Positions 1 through 8,933 of a stretch of DNA of 64,000 nucleotides are shown piece after piece. Where the stretch lies: assembly GCA_039516895.1 (NCBI GenBank), contig CP154437.1:744001-808000 (forward strand), given 5' to 3'. The notes under the pieces were generated by a model that was not told the DNA's origin, ran no database searches, and was given only the letters and a program-made list of their open reading frames with translations. Origin of the DNA: Campylobacter coli. Lineage in GTDB: Bacteria > Campylobacterota > Campylobacteria > Campylobacterales > Campylobacteraceae. Numbering within the stretch: position 1 is the first letter of the stretch; each line of letters opens with the position of its first letter. Both the position numbers and the translations under genes were made by a program.

Positions 1-1067
1 CTAAAAAAAGCTTGCTTTTGGGTATCGATGAGATAGAGCTTGGGACAGATTTTGAAGAGGCGGCTTGTTTGTATAGTGTGCTTATTTCAAGATTGATAGA
101 TAGTGGGCTTAAGATCGTTATCACCACGCACCATAAACGCCTTGCCATGCTTTTAGCAAAAAATGAGCAAGTTGAACTTATCGCCGCCTTGTATGATGAG
201 GAGCTTTCGCGCCCAAAATACGAGTTTTTAAAAGGCACCATAGGAAAATCTTATGCTTTTGAAACAGCTTTGCGTTATCAAATTCCTTCAAATTTAGTCA
301 GTGAAGCTAAAAAACTTTATGGAGAGGATAAAGAAAACTTAGAAGAGCTTGTGGGAAAAAATATCAATTTAGAATTAGAGCTTAAAGCCAAGCTTGAAAG
401 TGTAGAAAAAAAAGAGCAAAAAGTAGATGAAATTTTACTTTCCTTAAAAGATCAAAAAGAAAAAAATGAGCAAGAATTTCGTGATAATCTAAGAAATTTA
501 GAATTTAAATTCCATAAAGCCATAGAAGAGGCTAAAAAAACCATTCATCTTAAAGATACAAAAGAAAAACAAAGAAGCTTAAATAAAGCCAATGAGCTTA
601 AAAAAGAAATCATTCTACCGAGTATGGAACAAAATGAAGAATTGCGCGTGGGTGATTTTGTAAAATATGAAAAAATCAAAGGAAAAATCGTAGCCATCTC
701 CAAAAACGATGCCATGGTTGAAAGCGATGGGATCAAACTTCGCGTGCCTTTAAAACTTCTTAAAAAAAGCGGAGCGATACAGCAAAAAGTAGCAAAAACA
801 AGTATCAGTGTAACAAAGCCTAGTAATCTAAGTGTGAGTTTGGATTTACATGGACTTAGGAGTGATGAGGCTATTGCTAGACTTGATAAATTTATTTCAG
901 ATGCTTTGATAGCAGGATTTGACGAGGTTTTAATCTATCATGGCATAGGCACAGGAAAGCTTGCTTTTGCAGTAAGGGAATTTTTAAAAACACATAAGAG
1001 TGTAAAAAGTTTTCAAGATGCACCTATTAATCAAGGCGGCTTTGGTGCTAAGGTGGTGAGGTTGTAA
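1..1067 (+). CDS. mutS2: MutS2 family protein, 3' part
   Basis: The gene is cut by the left window edge; codons are in frame from base 3. The first visible residues are the Walker B region of a MutS-type ATPase (GIDEIELGTD), followed by the TTHH segment of the ATPase core. A long charged coiled-coil stretch follows (about residues 95-200 of the visible part), then a C-terminal Smr domain with LDLHG and HGIGTGKL. This order is typical of MutS2, not MutS1. MutS2 proteins bind branched DNA or stalled collided ribosomes, and the Smr domain is nuclease-like; in epsilonproteobacteria MutS2 has been linked to limiting recombination and repairing oxidative damage. There is no restriction gene between it and the sirtuin, although C. 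jejuni NCTC 11168 carries one there (from memory). Confidence 0.9.
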   Translation, partial: KKSLLLGIDEIELGTDFEEAACLYSVLISRLIDSGLKIVITTHHKRLAMLLAKNEQVELIAALYDEELSRPKYEFLKGTIGKSYAFETALRYQIPSNLVSEAKKLYGEDKENLEELVGKNINLELELKAKLESVEKKEQKVDEILLSLKDQKEKNEQEFRDNLRNLEFKFHKAIEEAKKTIHLKDTKEKQRSLNKANELKKEIILPSMEQNEELRVGDFVKYEKIKGKIVAISKNDAMVESDGIKLRVPLKLLKKSGAIQQKVAKTSISVTKPSNLSVSLDLHGLRSDEAIARLDKFISDALIAGFDEVLIYHGIGTGKLAFAVREFLKTHKSVKSFQDAPINQGGFGAKVVRL

Positions 1068-1104
1068 TAGCTTATGTTAAATTTTAAAAAATTCAAGGCT
1101 TAAA

Positions 1105-1806
1105 ATGAAAAACATTATGATACTAAGCGGAGCGGGTTTGTCTGCTCCAAGTGGGCTTAAAACTTTTAGAGATAACGATGGACTTTGGGAAGAGTATGAT
1201 GTAATGGAGGTTTGTTCTGCTACAGGCTTTAGAAAAAATCCTAAAAAAGTGCTTGATTTTTATGACGCAAGAAGAGTCCAACTTCAAAGTGTAAAGCCAA
1301 ATTATGCCCATGAAAAAATCGCACAATTAAAAGAAAAATGGGGTAAAAATCTTTTTATCCTTACGCAAAATGTTGATGATTTGCTAGAGCGTGCAGGCTG
1401 TAAAGATGTGGTACATTTACATGGTTTTTTACCCGAGCTTCGCTGTTTATCTTGTGATGAAATTTTTAACATAGGCTATGAAAAAATCGTTGATAAACAA
1501 TGCCCAAAATGTAAAAGCCAAAATTTAAGACACAATATAGTCATGTTTGAAGAGCAGGCTCCTGCTTATGCTACGCTTTATTCTTTGCTTCATCAAACTT
1601 CATTATTTATTAGCATAGGCACAAGCGGGGCGGTTTTACCTGTGGGGCAATATGCTTCAATGTGTGAAAAAAGTATTTTAAATATTTATGAAAAAGATGT
1701 GAATTTGGAGCGATATTTTGATAAAATCTACACCGAAGATATAATCAGTGCTATAGATAAAATCGCACTGGATATTGAAAATTTTATGAAAGATGGCAAT
1801 GTTTGA
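1105..1806 (+). CDS. cobB: NAD-dependent protein deacylase, Sir2 family
   Basis: This 233-residue sirtuin should remove acyl groups from lysines using NAD. It shows the NAD-binding GAGLSAPSG near residue 9, TQNVD at 87-91, the catalytic histidine in HLHG (His106) and a zinc site made of Cys114/Cys117 and Cys133/Cys136. Tyr53 and Arg56 match the Y-x-x-R signature of class III sirtuins such as E. coli CobB and SIRT5, which prefer succinyl or malonyl lysine; that preference is inferred here. The ATG at 1105 has only a weak AAGG upstream. The 3' end overlaps the next gene, suggesting coupling with the LysE-type gene and dapE. Confidence 0.92.
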   Translation: MKNIMILSGAGLSAPSGLKTFRDNDGLWEEYDVMEVCSATGFRKNPKKVLDFYDARRVQLQSVKPNYAHEKIAQLKEKWGKNLFILTQNVDDLLERAGCKDVVHLHGFLPELRCLSCDEIFNIGYEKIVDKQCPKCKSQNLRHNIVMFEEQAPAYATLYSLLHQTSLFISIGTSGAVLPVGQYASMCEKSILNIYEKDVNLERYFDKIYTEDIISAIDKIALDIENFMKDGNV

Positions 1807-2401
1807 TTCTTTTTTAAATGGTTTGTTTTTGGGTTTTGGGGTAAGTGTTCCTTTTGGGCCTATAAATATTTTGATTTTAACCTATGCTTTAAAGGCTTTT
1901 AAAAATTCCATAGCGGTGGGCTTGGGTGCATTTAGTGTGGATTTGCTCTATTTGCTTTTATTGCAATTTGGGCTTTTGAATTTCTTGGATAATGTGATTT
2001 TTATGCGTGCTTTGGCTATTTTTGGTTTTTGTTTTTTAAGCTATATGGCTTATTTGATGTTAAAAAAGAAAAATGAAGATTTGCATTTAGATCAGCATAA
2101 AGATTTTAAAGAAAGTCTTTTAAAAAGCTATGTTAAGGGTATCATTTTAAATGGCTCTAATCCTTATGTGATAGGTTTTTGGCTCAGTGCCACAGGCATA
2201 GTTTTAAGCAATCAACACGCTTATTCTACGATATTAGGGCTTGTTGTTGCTATTCTTTTTTGGATAGCTGCTTTAGCTTTTGTTGTCGCAAAATACAGCT
2301 ATCTTTTTAGTGCAAAGGTGATTCGTATTATCAATATAGTTTCAGCTTTGATTATAGAGTATTTCGCTCTAAATTTATTATATAAAACTTTTATAGGATA
2401 G
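1793..2401 (+). CDS. LysE/RhtB family amino acid exporter
   Basis: A 202-residue inner-membrane protein with about six hydrophobic segments. It carries the family signature near the N-terminus ([16 protein letters not shown]) and a loop of charged residues around 85-105. LysE/RhtB members export amino acids or related small molecules; the substrate cannot be read from sequence. Two in-frame ATGs exist at 1793 and 1799, both inside the end of the sirtuin gene; the later one gives MFDSFLNG. The gene stops 4 bases before dapE, so the two are probably co-transcribed. A link to lysine or diaminopimelate through dapE is tempting but only positional. Confidence 0.85.
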   Translation: MAMFDSFLNGLFLGFGVSVPFGPINILILTYALKAFKNSIAVGLGAFSVDLLYLLLLQFGLLNFLDNVIFMRALAIFGFCFLSYMAYLMLKKKNEDLHLDQHKDFKESLLKSYVKGIILNGSNPYVIGFWLSATGIVLSNQHAYSTILGLVVAILFWIAALAFVVAKYSYLFSAKVIRIINIVSALIIEYFALNLLYKTFIG

Positions 2402-2405
2402 AAAA

Positions 2406-3503
2406 ATGAATGCAAAAGAATTATTGATCGAACTTTTAAAATTTGAGTCCATTACACCCGAAGATGATGGTGCTTTAAATTTCATCGCCTTAGAACTTAG
2501 TGATTTTGAAGCTTTTTTTATAGAAAAAGAAGGGATTAAAAATCTTTTGCTTACTAAGAAATTTAACGATGAGGGTGAGCATTTGGCTTTTGGTGGGCAT
2601 GTAGATGTCGTTCCTGCGGGCGAGGGTTGGAAAAATGATCCTTTTGAGCCTTTGGAAGAAGAAGGTTTTATCTATGCAAGGGGTGCGCAGGATATGAAAA
2701 GCGGTGTGGCTGCTTTTATCGATGCTGTAAAGGAAGTTAACTTTAAGGGAGGAAGATTAAGCCTTATTTTAACAAGTGATGAAGAAGGCGAGGCAAAATA
2801 CGGAACGAAAGCTGTTTTAGAATGGATGAAAGAAAAAAATATGCTACCTGATTATGCTGTGGTTGCTGAACCTACTTGTGTAAAAAAAATGGGCGATAGT
2901 ATCAAAATAGGGCGTCGTGGTTCTATCAATGGTAAGCTTTTGATACGCGGAAAACAAGGTCATGCAGCTTACCCTGAAAAATGTATCAATCCTGTGCATG
3001 ATTTCGCACCGGTTTTAAAACTTTTAGCAGGTTTTGATCTTGATCCAGGTAGTGCTGAATTTAGCCCTTCAAAAATCGTTATAACCGATATTCGCGGGGG
3101 TATGCAAGTAAGCAATGTCACTCCAAATGATTTAAGACTTATGTTTAATGTTCGCAATTCTCCTGATACAAATTTAGAAGATGTAAGAGCTTATGTTGAA
3201 AAAATTTGCCACGGTTTAAATTATGAGCTAGAATTAACACAATCAAGCGAACCTTTTTTAACAAGCATTGATAATAAAATCGTACAAAAAATGAATGAAA
3301 GTGTGCAAAAAATCACTCATGAGGTACCAGAGCTTAATACCAAAGGCGGCACAAGTGATGCAAGGTATTTTGCAAAATACGGCGTTAAGGTGGTTGAATT
3401 TGGCGTTTGTAATGATAGAATTCACGCTATTGACGAGAGAGTGAGCGTGGAAGAATTTGAAAAACTTTGTCTTGTTTTTAGAGATTTGGTGGAGAATTTT
3501 TAA
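2406..3503 (+). CDS. dapE: Succinyl-diaminopimelate desuccinylase
   Basis: A 365-residue M20-family metallohydrolase that cleaves N-succinyl-LL-2,6-diaminopimelate to succinate and LL-diaminopimelate in the lysine and peptidoglycan pathway. Metal-site motifs are visible: GHVDVVPAG (His65, Asp67), DMKSG (Asp96) and TSDEEG (Glu126/127), followed by VAEPT and a C-terminal GGTSDARY segment. Length and motif order match the DapE family. The dimerisation (lid) domain occupies roughly residues 175-285. A GATAGAAAAATG context precedes the start. The restriction cassette begins 10 bases after its stop, so dapE transcription probably runs into it. Confidence 0.95.
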   Translation: MNAKELLIELLKFESITPEDDGALNFIALELSDFEAFFIEKEGIKNLLLTKKFNDEGEHLAFGGHVDVVPAGEGWKNDPFEPLEEEGFIYARGAQDMKSGVAAFIDAVKEVNFKGGRLSLILTSDEEGEAKYGTKAVLEWMKEKNMLPDYAVVAEPTCVKKMGDSIKIGRRGSINGKLLIRGKQGHAAYPEKCINPVHDFAPVLKLLAGFDLDPGSAEFSPSKIVITDIRGGMQVSNVTPNDLRLMFNVRNSPDTNLEDVRAYVEKICHGLNYELELTQSSEPFLTSIDNKIVQKMNESVQKITHEVPELNTKGGTSDARYFAKYGVKVVEFGVCNDRIHAIDERVSVEEFEKLCLVFRDLVENF

Positions 3504-3512
3504 GGGTTTAAA

Positions 3513-5576
3513 ATGATTGAAGAAATTTTAAAAGATAGTGATTATAAGTTAGATCTATTTAGTAAAAAAGCTATTGCTGAATTAGAAACTAAAATTATAA
3601 CTAAGACAAACAAAAATAATCAAATTATATACTATACTAATTGCCTTGTCCGCGACAAAGAAATTAAACTTACGCCAGAAGAAATCGTACGCCAGCTTTA
3701 TATTGATAAGCTTTTAAATGAATATGATTATCCAAAAGATATGATAAAAATTGAATTTGGTGTGCATTTTGGACGCGAAGTAAAAAGGGCTGATATTGTG
3801 ATAATGGATAAAATCCAAATCACAACTCCCTACATCATCATAGAAGTAAAAAAACCAAAATTAAAAGACGGTAAAGAACAATTAAAAAGTTATTGCAATG
3901 CTACTGGTGCAACCATGGCTGTATGGTGTAATGGTAAAGAAATTAGCTATTATCACAGAAAAGATCCAAATTATTTTGAAGCTATTCCAAATATCCCAAA
4001 AGCCAATCAAACCTTGCCAGAAATTTTAAGAATAGATTTCACCTTTGATGATTTAATCAAGGAAGATATCTTAAAGAATCAAAAAAGAAGTTTGAAAAAT
4101 TTAATCCTAGAAATGGAAGATGAGGTATTAGCAAATGCTGGAGTCGATGTATTTGAAGAGTGTTTTAAACTTATATTTATAAAACTTTTTGATGAATTAG
4201 AAGCCTCTAGAGATAAAACAAAAAATTTAGAGTTTAGAAACTATGGAGAATCAGATTCTGAACTTAAACAAAAAATAGAAAAACTTTTTGATAAAGCAAA
4301 GAAAAAATGGGAAGGTGTGTTTAATAATGATGAGAAGATCAAACTTTCTCCTTCGCACCTAAGTGTATGTGTATCATCTTTGCAAAATGTAAAATTGTTC
4401 AATTCTAATTTAGAAGTTATTGATGATGCTTTTGAATATCTAGTGAATAAATCTTCAAAAGGTGAAAAAGGGCAATATTTTACTCCGCGTTACGTGATAG
4501 ATATGTGCGTCAAAATGCTAAATCCCAAAAAAGATGAAAGCATGATAGATACTGCAAGCGGAAGTTGTGGATTTCCGATACATACTTGTTTTTATGTGTG
4601 GCGTTCAATCTATAAGGAAAGAGGCATAGAAGCAAGCCATCTTTTTACAGCTCAAGAAAAGATTCCTGAGTGTCAAGACTATGTAAAAGAAAAAGTATTT
4701 GGTATAGATTTTGATGAAAAAAGCGTTCGTGTATCAAAAATGCTTAATCTAATTGCAGGTGATGGGCATACAAATGTCTTGTATTTAAATTCCATTGACT
4801 TTGATAGATGGGATGAGTGGGTAAAAGATGATGAAGATTGGCAAGATGTGTATTTTGAAGGTTTTAAACGCTTAAAAAATTTAAGAGCTACTAAAAATCA
4901 AAATAGAGATTTTAGTTTTGATATTTTAATGGCAAATCCACCTTTTGCAGGAGATATAAAAGAAGGTAGAATTTTAGCCAGATATGAGCTAGGCAAAAAA
5001 GAAAATGGCAAACCTCAAAGTAAAGTAGGAAGAGATATTTTATTTATTGAAAGAAATTTAGATATGTTGCGTCCTGGCGGTAGAATGGCTATTGTCTTGC
5101 CACAAGGGCGTTTTAATAATTCAAGTGATAAATATATAAGAGAATTTATCGCACAAAAGGCTAGAATCTTAGCAGTTGTAGGACTTCATGGAAATGTCTT
5201 TAAACCACACACAGGCACAAAAACCAGTGTATTATTTTTACAAAAATGGGATGATAAATTATGTCCAAAGTGTGAGGACTATAATATCTTCTTTGCTACG
5301 ATGAGTGAGCCCAGCAAGGATAATTCAGGCGAAAAGATTTATTATCCACTTTTAGATTCTCATGATCATTTAGTAGTAAAACATGATCTATTTCATCCGC
5401 ATTTAGAAGGAGATGAACCTATAAAACAAAAAGATGAAAGCCAAGAAGATTTTGATAAAAGAATGCAAGAATATACGCTAAATGTGGAAAAATACAAAGA
5501 CTTGCAAAAAGATGGCATAGCGGAAGCTTTTATTGAATTTGCAAAGAGTGAAAATTTGAGTTTTTGGAGGTTATAA
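3513..5576 (+). CDS. Fused nuclease/N6-adenine methyltransferase, type IIB-like R-M subunit
   Basis: A 687-residue fusion. The N-terminal ~150 residues look like the type I R-subunit N-terminal (HSDR_N) nuclease fold, with a PD-(D/E)xK pattern at Asp94, Glu111 and Lys113 (ADIVIMD then IIEVKKPK). Residues ~200-310 resemble the HsdM N-terminal helical region. The methyltransferase core follows: QYFTPRYV, motif I DTASGSCGF at 346-354 (a variant of DPACGTGGF) and motif IV NPPF at 475-478. This architecture with a separate S subunit resembles BcgI-type type IIB enzymes rather than classic type I, because no helicase/translocase is present. It should methylate adenine and cleave unmodified DNA once paired with the HsdS-like protein. 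The target sequence is not predictable. The stop overlaps the next start (TAATG). Confidence 0.85.
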   Translation: MIEEILKDSDYKLDLFSKKAIAELETKIITKTNKNNQIIYYTNCLVRDKEIKLTPEEIVRQLYIDKLLNEYDYPKDMIKIEFGVHFGREVKRADIVIMDKIQITTPYIIIEVKKPKLKDGKEQLKSYCNATGATMAVWCNGKEISYYHRKDPNYFEAIPNIPKANQTLPEILRIDFTFDDLIKEDILKNQKRSLKNLILEMEDEVLANAGVDVFEECFKLIFIKLFDELEASRDKTKNLEFRNYGESDSELKQKIEKLFDKAKKKWEGVFNNDEKIKLSPSHLSVCVSSLQNVKLFNSNLEVIDDAFEYLVNKSSKGEKGQYFTPRYVIDMCVKMLNPKKDESMIDTASGSCGFPIHTCFYVWRSIYKERGIEASHLFTAQEKIPECQDYVKEKVFGIDFDEKSVRVSKMLNLIAGDGHTNVLYLNSIDFDRWDEWVKDDEDWQDVYFEGFKRLKNLRATKNQNRDFSFDILMANPPFAGDIKEGRILARYELGKKENGKPQSKVGRDILFIERNLDMLRPGGRMAIVLPQGRFNNSSDKYIREFIAQKARILAVVGLHGNVFKPHTGTKTSVLFLQKWDDKLCPKCEDYNIFFATMSEPSKDNSGEKIYYPLLDSHDHLVVKHDLFHPHLEGDEPIKQKDESQEDFDKRMQEYTLNVEKYKDLQKDGIAEAFIEFAKSENLSFWRL

Positions 5577-6640
5577 TGGCAAGCAATAAATCAATGTTAA
5601 GTTCAGATGAAATAACCAATATATTAAAAGAAAAACAAAAAAATATTAAATATGATACAAAAGATTGGTCTATTGAGTTAGTATTAAGCAAATTTCATAA
5701 ACAGACAGAAAAAAATCAAACTGAAATTAATATACCATTTTATCAAAGAAATTTTGTCTGGAAACCAGATCAAATATCTAAACTTATTGAAACAATTTTA
5801 TTAGGATTACCATTACCTTTGATTTTTTTAGAGCAAACAGATGATGGATTGCTTGAAGTGATTGATGGATCACAGAGAATAAGAGCTTTGGATAAATTTT
5901 TTAACAATGAACATAAATTAAATAAATTAGAAATTTTGGGTGATTTTAATGGTATGAAATTTGAAGATTTTCCACCTTCGATTCAGCGAAAAATGAAAGA
6001 TAGTTCATTGAGAATTATTGTATTAGAATCCAATGAAGAAGAAAATGCCAAGGATATTGCAAACAAAATATTTGAGCGCATTAATACAAAAGGAACAAAT
6101 GCTACAGCTATGGAAGTAAGAAAAGGATCAAATTACGGTAAATTTGTTGAATTTATTTATAGTGAATGTTCTACTGAAGAATTTGAAAATATAGCTAAAC
6201 TTGGAAAAACAGCTTCTTTAAGGGGGTATCAGCAAGAGCTTATTATTAAGTTTTTTGCTTATTATGATTTATATATTAAAAGCAACAAAATAGAATTTAA
6301 TGAAACTATAAATGCTGTGCTTGAAAATTATATGAAAGAAAAAAATAAGAGTTTTGATGATGATGATAAAAATAAAGATGAGCTTCTAACATTATTTAAA
6401 AATGTAATCAAGATTATAGAAAGATGTAAGATTACAGAAAATGATTCTTACAAACTAAGAAAAAAAGATAAGCTTTTGGCGATTATGTTAGCGATTGCGA
6501 TTTATATTAAAGAGGACCCAAACTATGCCAATAAAACTTTTGATGTTTGGTCTCAAGATTTTATAAACAATTCAAACAACAGTAGTCTAAAAACTCTCAA
6601 TGATAATATTAAATTAATCTTAAATAATTTAAAGCAATAA
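5576..6640 (+). CDS. DUF262 (ParB-like nuclease fold) protein
   Basis: A 354-residue protein with the DUF262 N-terminal signature: PFYQRNFVW (54-62), a LLGLPLP segment (76-82) and IDGSQR (96-101), the counterpart of the DGQQR motif of GmrS and ParB-like NTPase/nuclease folds. There is no C-terminal DUF1524/HNH nuclease, so it is not a complete GmrSD-type enzyme. The C-terminal half is helical and lysine-rich. I start it at the ATG at 5576, with GGAGG six bases upstream, rather than an upstream TTG. It lies between the R-M subunit and a HEPN gene. Function is unknown; an NTP-sensing or regulatory partner of the HEPN protein is inference. Confidence 0.75.
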   Translation: MASNKSMLSSDEITNILKEKQKNIKYDTKDWSIELVLSKFHKQTEKNQTEINIPFYQRNFVWKPDQISKLIETILLGLPLPLIFLEQTDDGLLEVIDGSQRIRALDKFFNNEHKLNKLEILGDFNGMKFEDFPPSIQRKMKDSSLRIIVLESNEEENAKDIANKIFERINTKGTNATAMEVRKGSNYGKFVEFIYSECSTEEFENIAKLGKTASLRGYQQELIIKFFAYYDLYIKSNKIEFNETINAVLENYMKEKNKSFDDDDKNKDELLTLFKNVIKIIERCKITENDSYKLRKKDKLLAIMLAIAIYIKEDPNYANKTFDVWSQDFINNSNNSSLKTLNDNIKLILNNLKQ

Positions 6641-6644
6641 AGCT

Positions 6645-7337
6645 ATGGAATCTTGGACAATATATAAAGAACAAAAAAGCTTTTTAAAAGATTTGTTAAA
6701 AGATATGGAGGTAATGGATAAAGAAAACAATAACAACTTTTACAATAAATATGCACAATCAATAAAATCAAAGTTTGTGATTATGCTCTATACAATGTTA
6801 GAAAGTGTAATTGTACAAAGCTTGCAAGATATTTTTGATCATATTAAACAAAATAAAATCAGTTTTTATGATTTACATGATAATATGAAGAAGATTTATC
6901 TCCAAGCAAAAATTAAAAACAAAGAAAGACATTTTAATGCCATTATTGCGAATGATTTAATTGAAGTAATAAAGCAATTGGGCAATGAAATGGTGGAAAT
7001 CAATTTGAAAAATGATTTTAACAATGAAAACCCCTTTAGTGCTGGATCAATAAATTGTAAAAATATAAAATCTAATATTCTTAATAAAATTATATTAAGT
7101 GATATTGATGTTAATAAATTTAATAGGCTTTGTAAAATTGATATTCAAGATACAATTAAAATAAATACTGAAGATAGAAATAAACTAGCACATGGCGAAA
7201 TTAGTTTTCAAGATTTTGGTAAAAACATAACAATAGAAGGTTTAAAGGAAAGATATTTGAGCATTGTTATATATTTGCACAAATACTTACAAAATATAAA
7301 AAAATATATTGCTAATCAAGGATACAAAAATGTATAA
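6645..7337 (+). CDS. HEPN-type protein (MAE_28990/MAE_18760-like)
   Basis: A 230-residue, mostly helical protein. Its key feature is RNKLAH at 178-183, which fits the R-x4-6-H catalytic motif of HEPN ribonucleases, including the polar residue after the arginine. The pattern of FVIMLYTMLES near residue 45 and FSAGSINCKNI near 131 resembles what I remember of the MAE_28990/MAE_18760 family found beside restriction genes. HEPN proteins in defence loci usually cleave RNA and stop growth or phage replication. It starts 4 bases after the DUF262 gene without a clear Shine-Dalgarno, implying translational coupling. A structural, non-nucleolytic role cannot be excluded. Confidence 0.65.
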   Translation: MESWTIYKEQKSFLKDLLKDMEVMDKENNNNFYNKYAQSIKSKFVIMLYTMLESVIVQSLQDIFDHIKQNKISFYDLHDNMKKIYLQAKIKNKERHFNAIIANDLIEVIKQLGNEMVEINLKNDFNNENPFSAGSINCKNIKSNILNKIILSDIDVNKFNRLCKIDIQDTIKINTEDRNKLAHGEISFQDFGKNITIEGLKERYLSIVIYLHKYLQNIKKYIANQGYKNV

Positions 7338-8745
7338 TCAGACTTTACAGGAAAAATACCCGCATTTAGAAATTAGCGTATTAAAACTTAGTGAAGCTCA
7401 AAAGGATAATGAGAGTAAAAGAATAGATTCTGAGTTTTTCAAGAAAGAATATTTTGATGCTATGGAGACCATACAATTAAATCAAGTTGAATATTTGAGT
7501 GATAATACGAAATTTAATTCTCGGTATTCGCAACCGAAATATGACGAGACAAGTAAGATGAAAGTTATCAATAGTCAATATATTAGGAATGAATATATTG
7601 ACTATGAAAATGCAAAAAGTGGGTATGGAAAAATTGTTCCAAAAGAATCTGTATTAATAAATGCAACAGGTATAGGAACTTTAGGTAGAGTGTTTATCAA
7701 TATACTTGATTTTGATTTTAGTATAGATAGTCATATTAATATTATTGTTGTTAAAAATAAAACATATTTAAACCCTTATTTTTTGACTATTTTTCTGCAA
7801 AGTTACTATGGTCAGATTCAAATAATCAGATATTATAGTGGAACTTCCGGGCAAATTGAAATTTATCCTAGAGATTTTAATTATTTTAAAATTCCCATTT
7901 TCTCTATGGAATTTCAGTTAGAAATTGAAAAAATGGTAAAAGATTCTCATAAAGCATTAGAAGAAAGCAAAGAGTTGTATAAAAAAGCAGAGGAAATTTT
8001 ATATAATGAACTAGGACTTGATCCAAAGAATCCATTGCAAAGTTTACTAAATTCTAAAACAAATAATTCTACAAACTCACCAAATATTTCTATACGCACC
8101 CTAAAAGAATCTTTTCTAAAAACAGGAAGGTTGGATAGTGAATATTATCAAAGTAAATATGAAGACATAGAAAATTTTATAAAATCTTATTCAAATGGAT
8201 ATGATAGCTTTTTAAACATTATAAACAATAAAGACACAAATTTTACACCTAAAAACAATGAAAATTATAATTACATAGAACTTGCAAATATAGGCAACAA
8301 TGGTAATATTAACGAGCCAATTAGTGATTTGGGAAAAAATTTACCCACAAGAGCAAGAAGAATAGTAAGCAATGGAGATGTAATTATTTCAAGTATCGAG
8401 GGTAGCCTATCAAGCTGTGCTTTGATTACCCAAGAATTTGACAAGCATTTAGTCTCAACAGGGTTTTTTGTATTAAATTCAAAATTATTAAATAGTGAAA
8501 CTTTGCTTGTAATGTTTAAAAGTCAAATATTTCAAGAATATTTAAAGAAATTTCCAAGCGGAACAATACTTTGCGCTATAAACAAAGAAGAGTTGTCTAA
8601 AATTTTTATCCCTAAAATAGATCCTACAACTCAAGAAAAAATTGCAAAATATATACAAGAAAGTTTTAATTTAAGGAAAAAATCTAAACAATTATTAGAT
8701 AATGCAAAAATTAAAGTAGAAGAGCAAATACAAGGAAAAGTATGA
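7330..8745 (+). CDS. HsdS-like DNA specificity subunit
   Basis: A 471-residue protein from the ATG at 7330, preceded by AAGGA at 7318; an upstream TTG would add seven residues. It shows the two-fold layout of S subunits: a target-recognition domain at ~30-195 ending in FKIPIF, a conserved helical spacer (EFQLEIEKMVKDSHKALEE), a second domain at ~260-430 ending in IFIPKID, and a matching terminal helix (TQEKIAKYIQESF). Two different recognition domains imply a bipartite, interrupted target. The ATG lies within the HEPN gene and the stop overlaps thiS (ATGA), so the subunit is locked into both the cassette and the thi operon. Confidence 0.88.
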   Translation: MYNQTLQEKYPHLEISVLKLSEAQKDNESKRIDSEFFKKEYFDAMETIQLNQVEYLSDNTKFNSRYSQPKYDETSKMKVINSQYIRNEYIDYENAKSGYGKIVPKESVLINATGIGTLGRVFINILDFDFSIDSHINIIVVKNKTYLNPYFLTIFLQSYYGQIQIIRYYSGTSGQIEIYPRDFNYFKIPIFSMEFQLEIEKMVKDSHKALEESKELYKKAEEILYNELGLDPKNPLQSLLNSKTNNSTNSPNISIRTLKESFLKTGRLDSEYYQSKYEDIENFIKSYSNGYDSFLNIINNKDTNFTPKNNENYNYIELANIGNNGNINEPISDLGKNLPTRARRIVSNGDVIISSIEGSLSSCALITQEFDKHLVSTGFFVLNSKLLNSETLLVMFKSQIFQEYLKKFPSGTILCAINKEELSKIFIPKIDPTTQEKIAKYIQESFNLRKKSKQLLDNAKIKVEEQIQGKV

Positions 8746-8933
8746 TTATTAACGGAGAAAAATTTGAGCTTAAAGAGCTTAAATTTATGGATTTTATCAA
8801 AGAAAAGGGTTTTAAAATCGAACTTATCGCCTTAGAATTAAATGGAGAGATTATACCTAAAAGTGAATTTGAAAATTTGATTTTAAAAGAAGACGATAAA
8901 GCGGAAATCGTGAGTTTTGTAGGGGGTGGCTGA
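8742..8933 (+). CDS. thiS: Sulfur carrier protein ThiS
   Basis: A 63-residue beta-grasp (ubiquitin-like) protein ending in VGGG. The terminal Gly-Gly is adenylated by ThiF and converted to a thiocarboxylate that feeds sulfur to ThiG. Typical short length and start MIINGEKFEL. The ATG overlaps the stop of the HsdS-like gene (ATGA) and the 3' end overlaps thiF, so translation is coupled on both sides. From memory this is Cj1047c. Confidence 0.93.
   Translation: MIINGEKFELKELKFMDFIKEKGFKIELIALELNGEIIPKSEFENLILKEDDKAEIVSFVGGG

Larger units (their letters stand above)
3513..8745 (+). other. Restriction-type cassette with embedded DUF262-HEPN pair
   Basis: Four same-strand genes form one unit between dapE and thiS: a nuclease-methyltransferase fusion, a DUF262 protein, a HEPN-type protein and an HsdS-like specificity subunit. 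Junctions are tight: TAATG overlap between genes 1 and 2, 4 bases between 2 and 3, 8 bases overlap between 3 and 4, and ATGA overlap between gene 4 and thiS. From memory this position is empty in C. jejuni NCTC 11168, where Cj1048c (dapE) adjoins Cj1047c (thiS). No integrase, transposase or flanking repeat is visible, so homologous exchange at the flanking genes is the likeliest route of entry. No separate SNF2/DEAD-type HsdR translocase is encoded. Confidence 0.7.

Noticed and set aside
5564-5575. Earlier TTG start for the DUF262 gene
   Set aside because: The ATG at 5576 has GGAGG at good spacing and gives the common TAATG overlap with the preceding gene.
5576-6640. GmrSD-type modified-DNA restriction enzyme
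   Set aside because: The DUF262 N-terminal part is present, but the DUF1524/HNH nuclease half is missing from this gene and its neighbours.
3513-8745. Complete type I R-M system
   Set aside because: No HsdR-type translocase with helicase motifs is encoded; the nuclease-like domain is fused to the methyltransferase instead.
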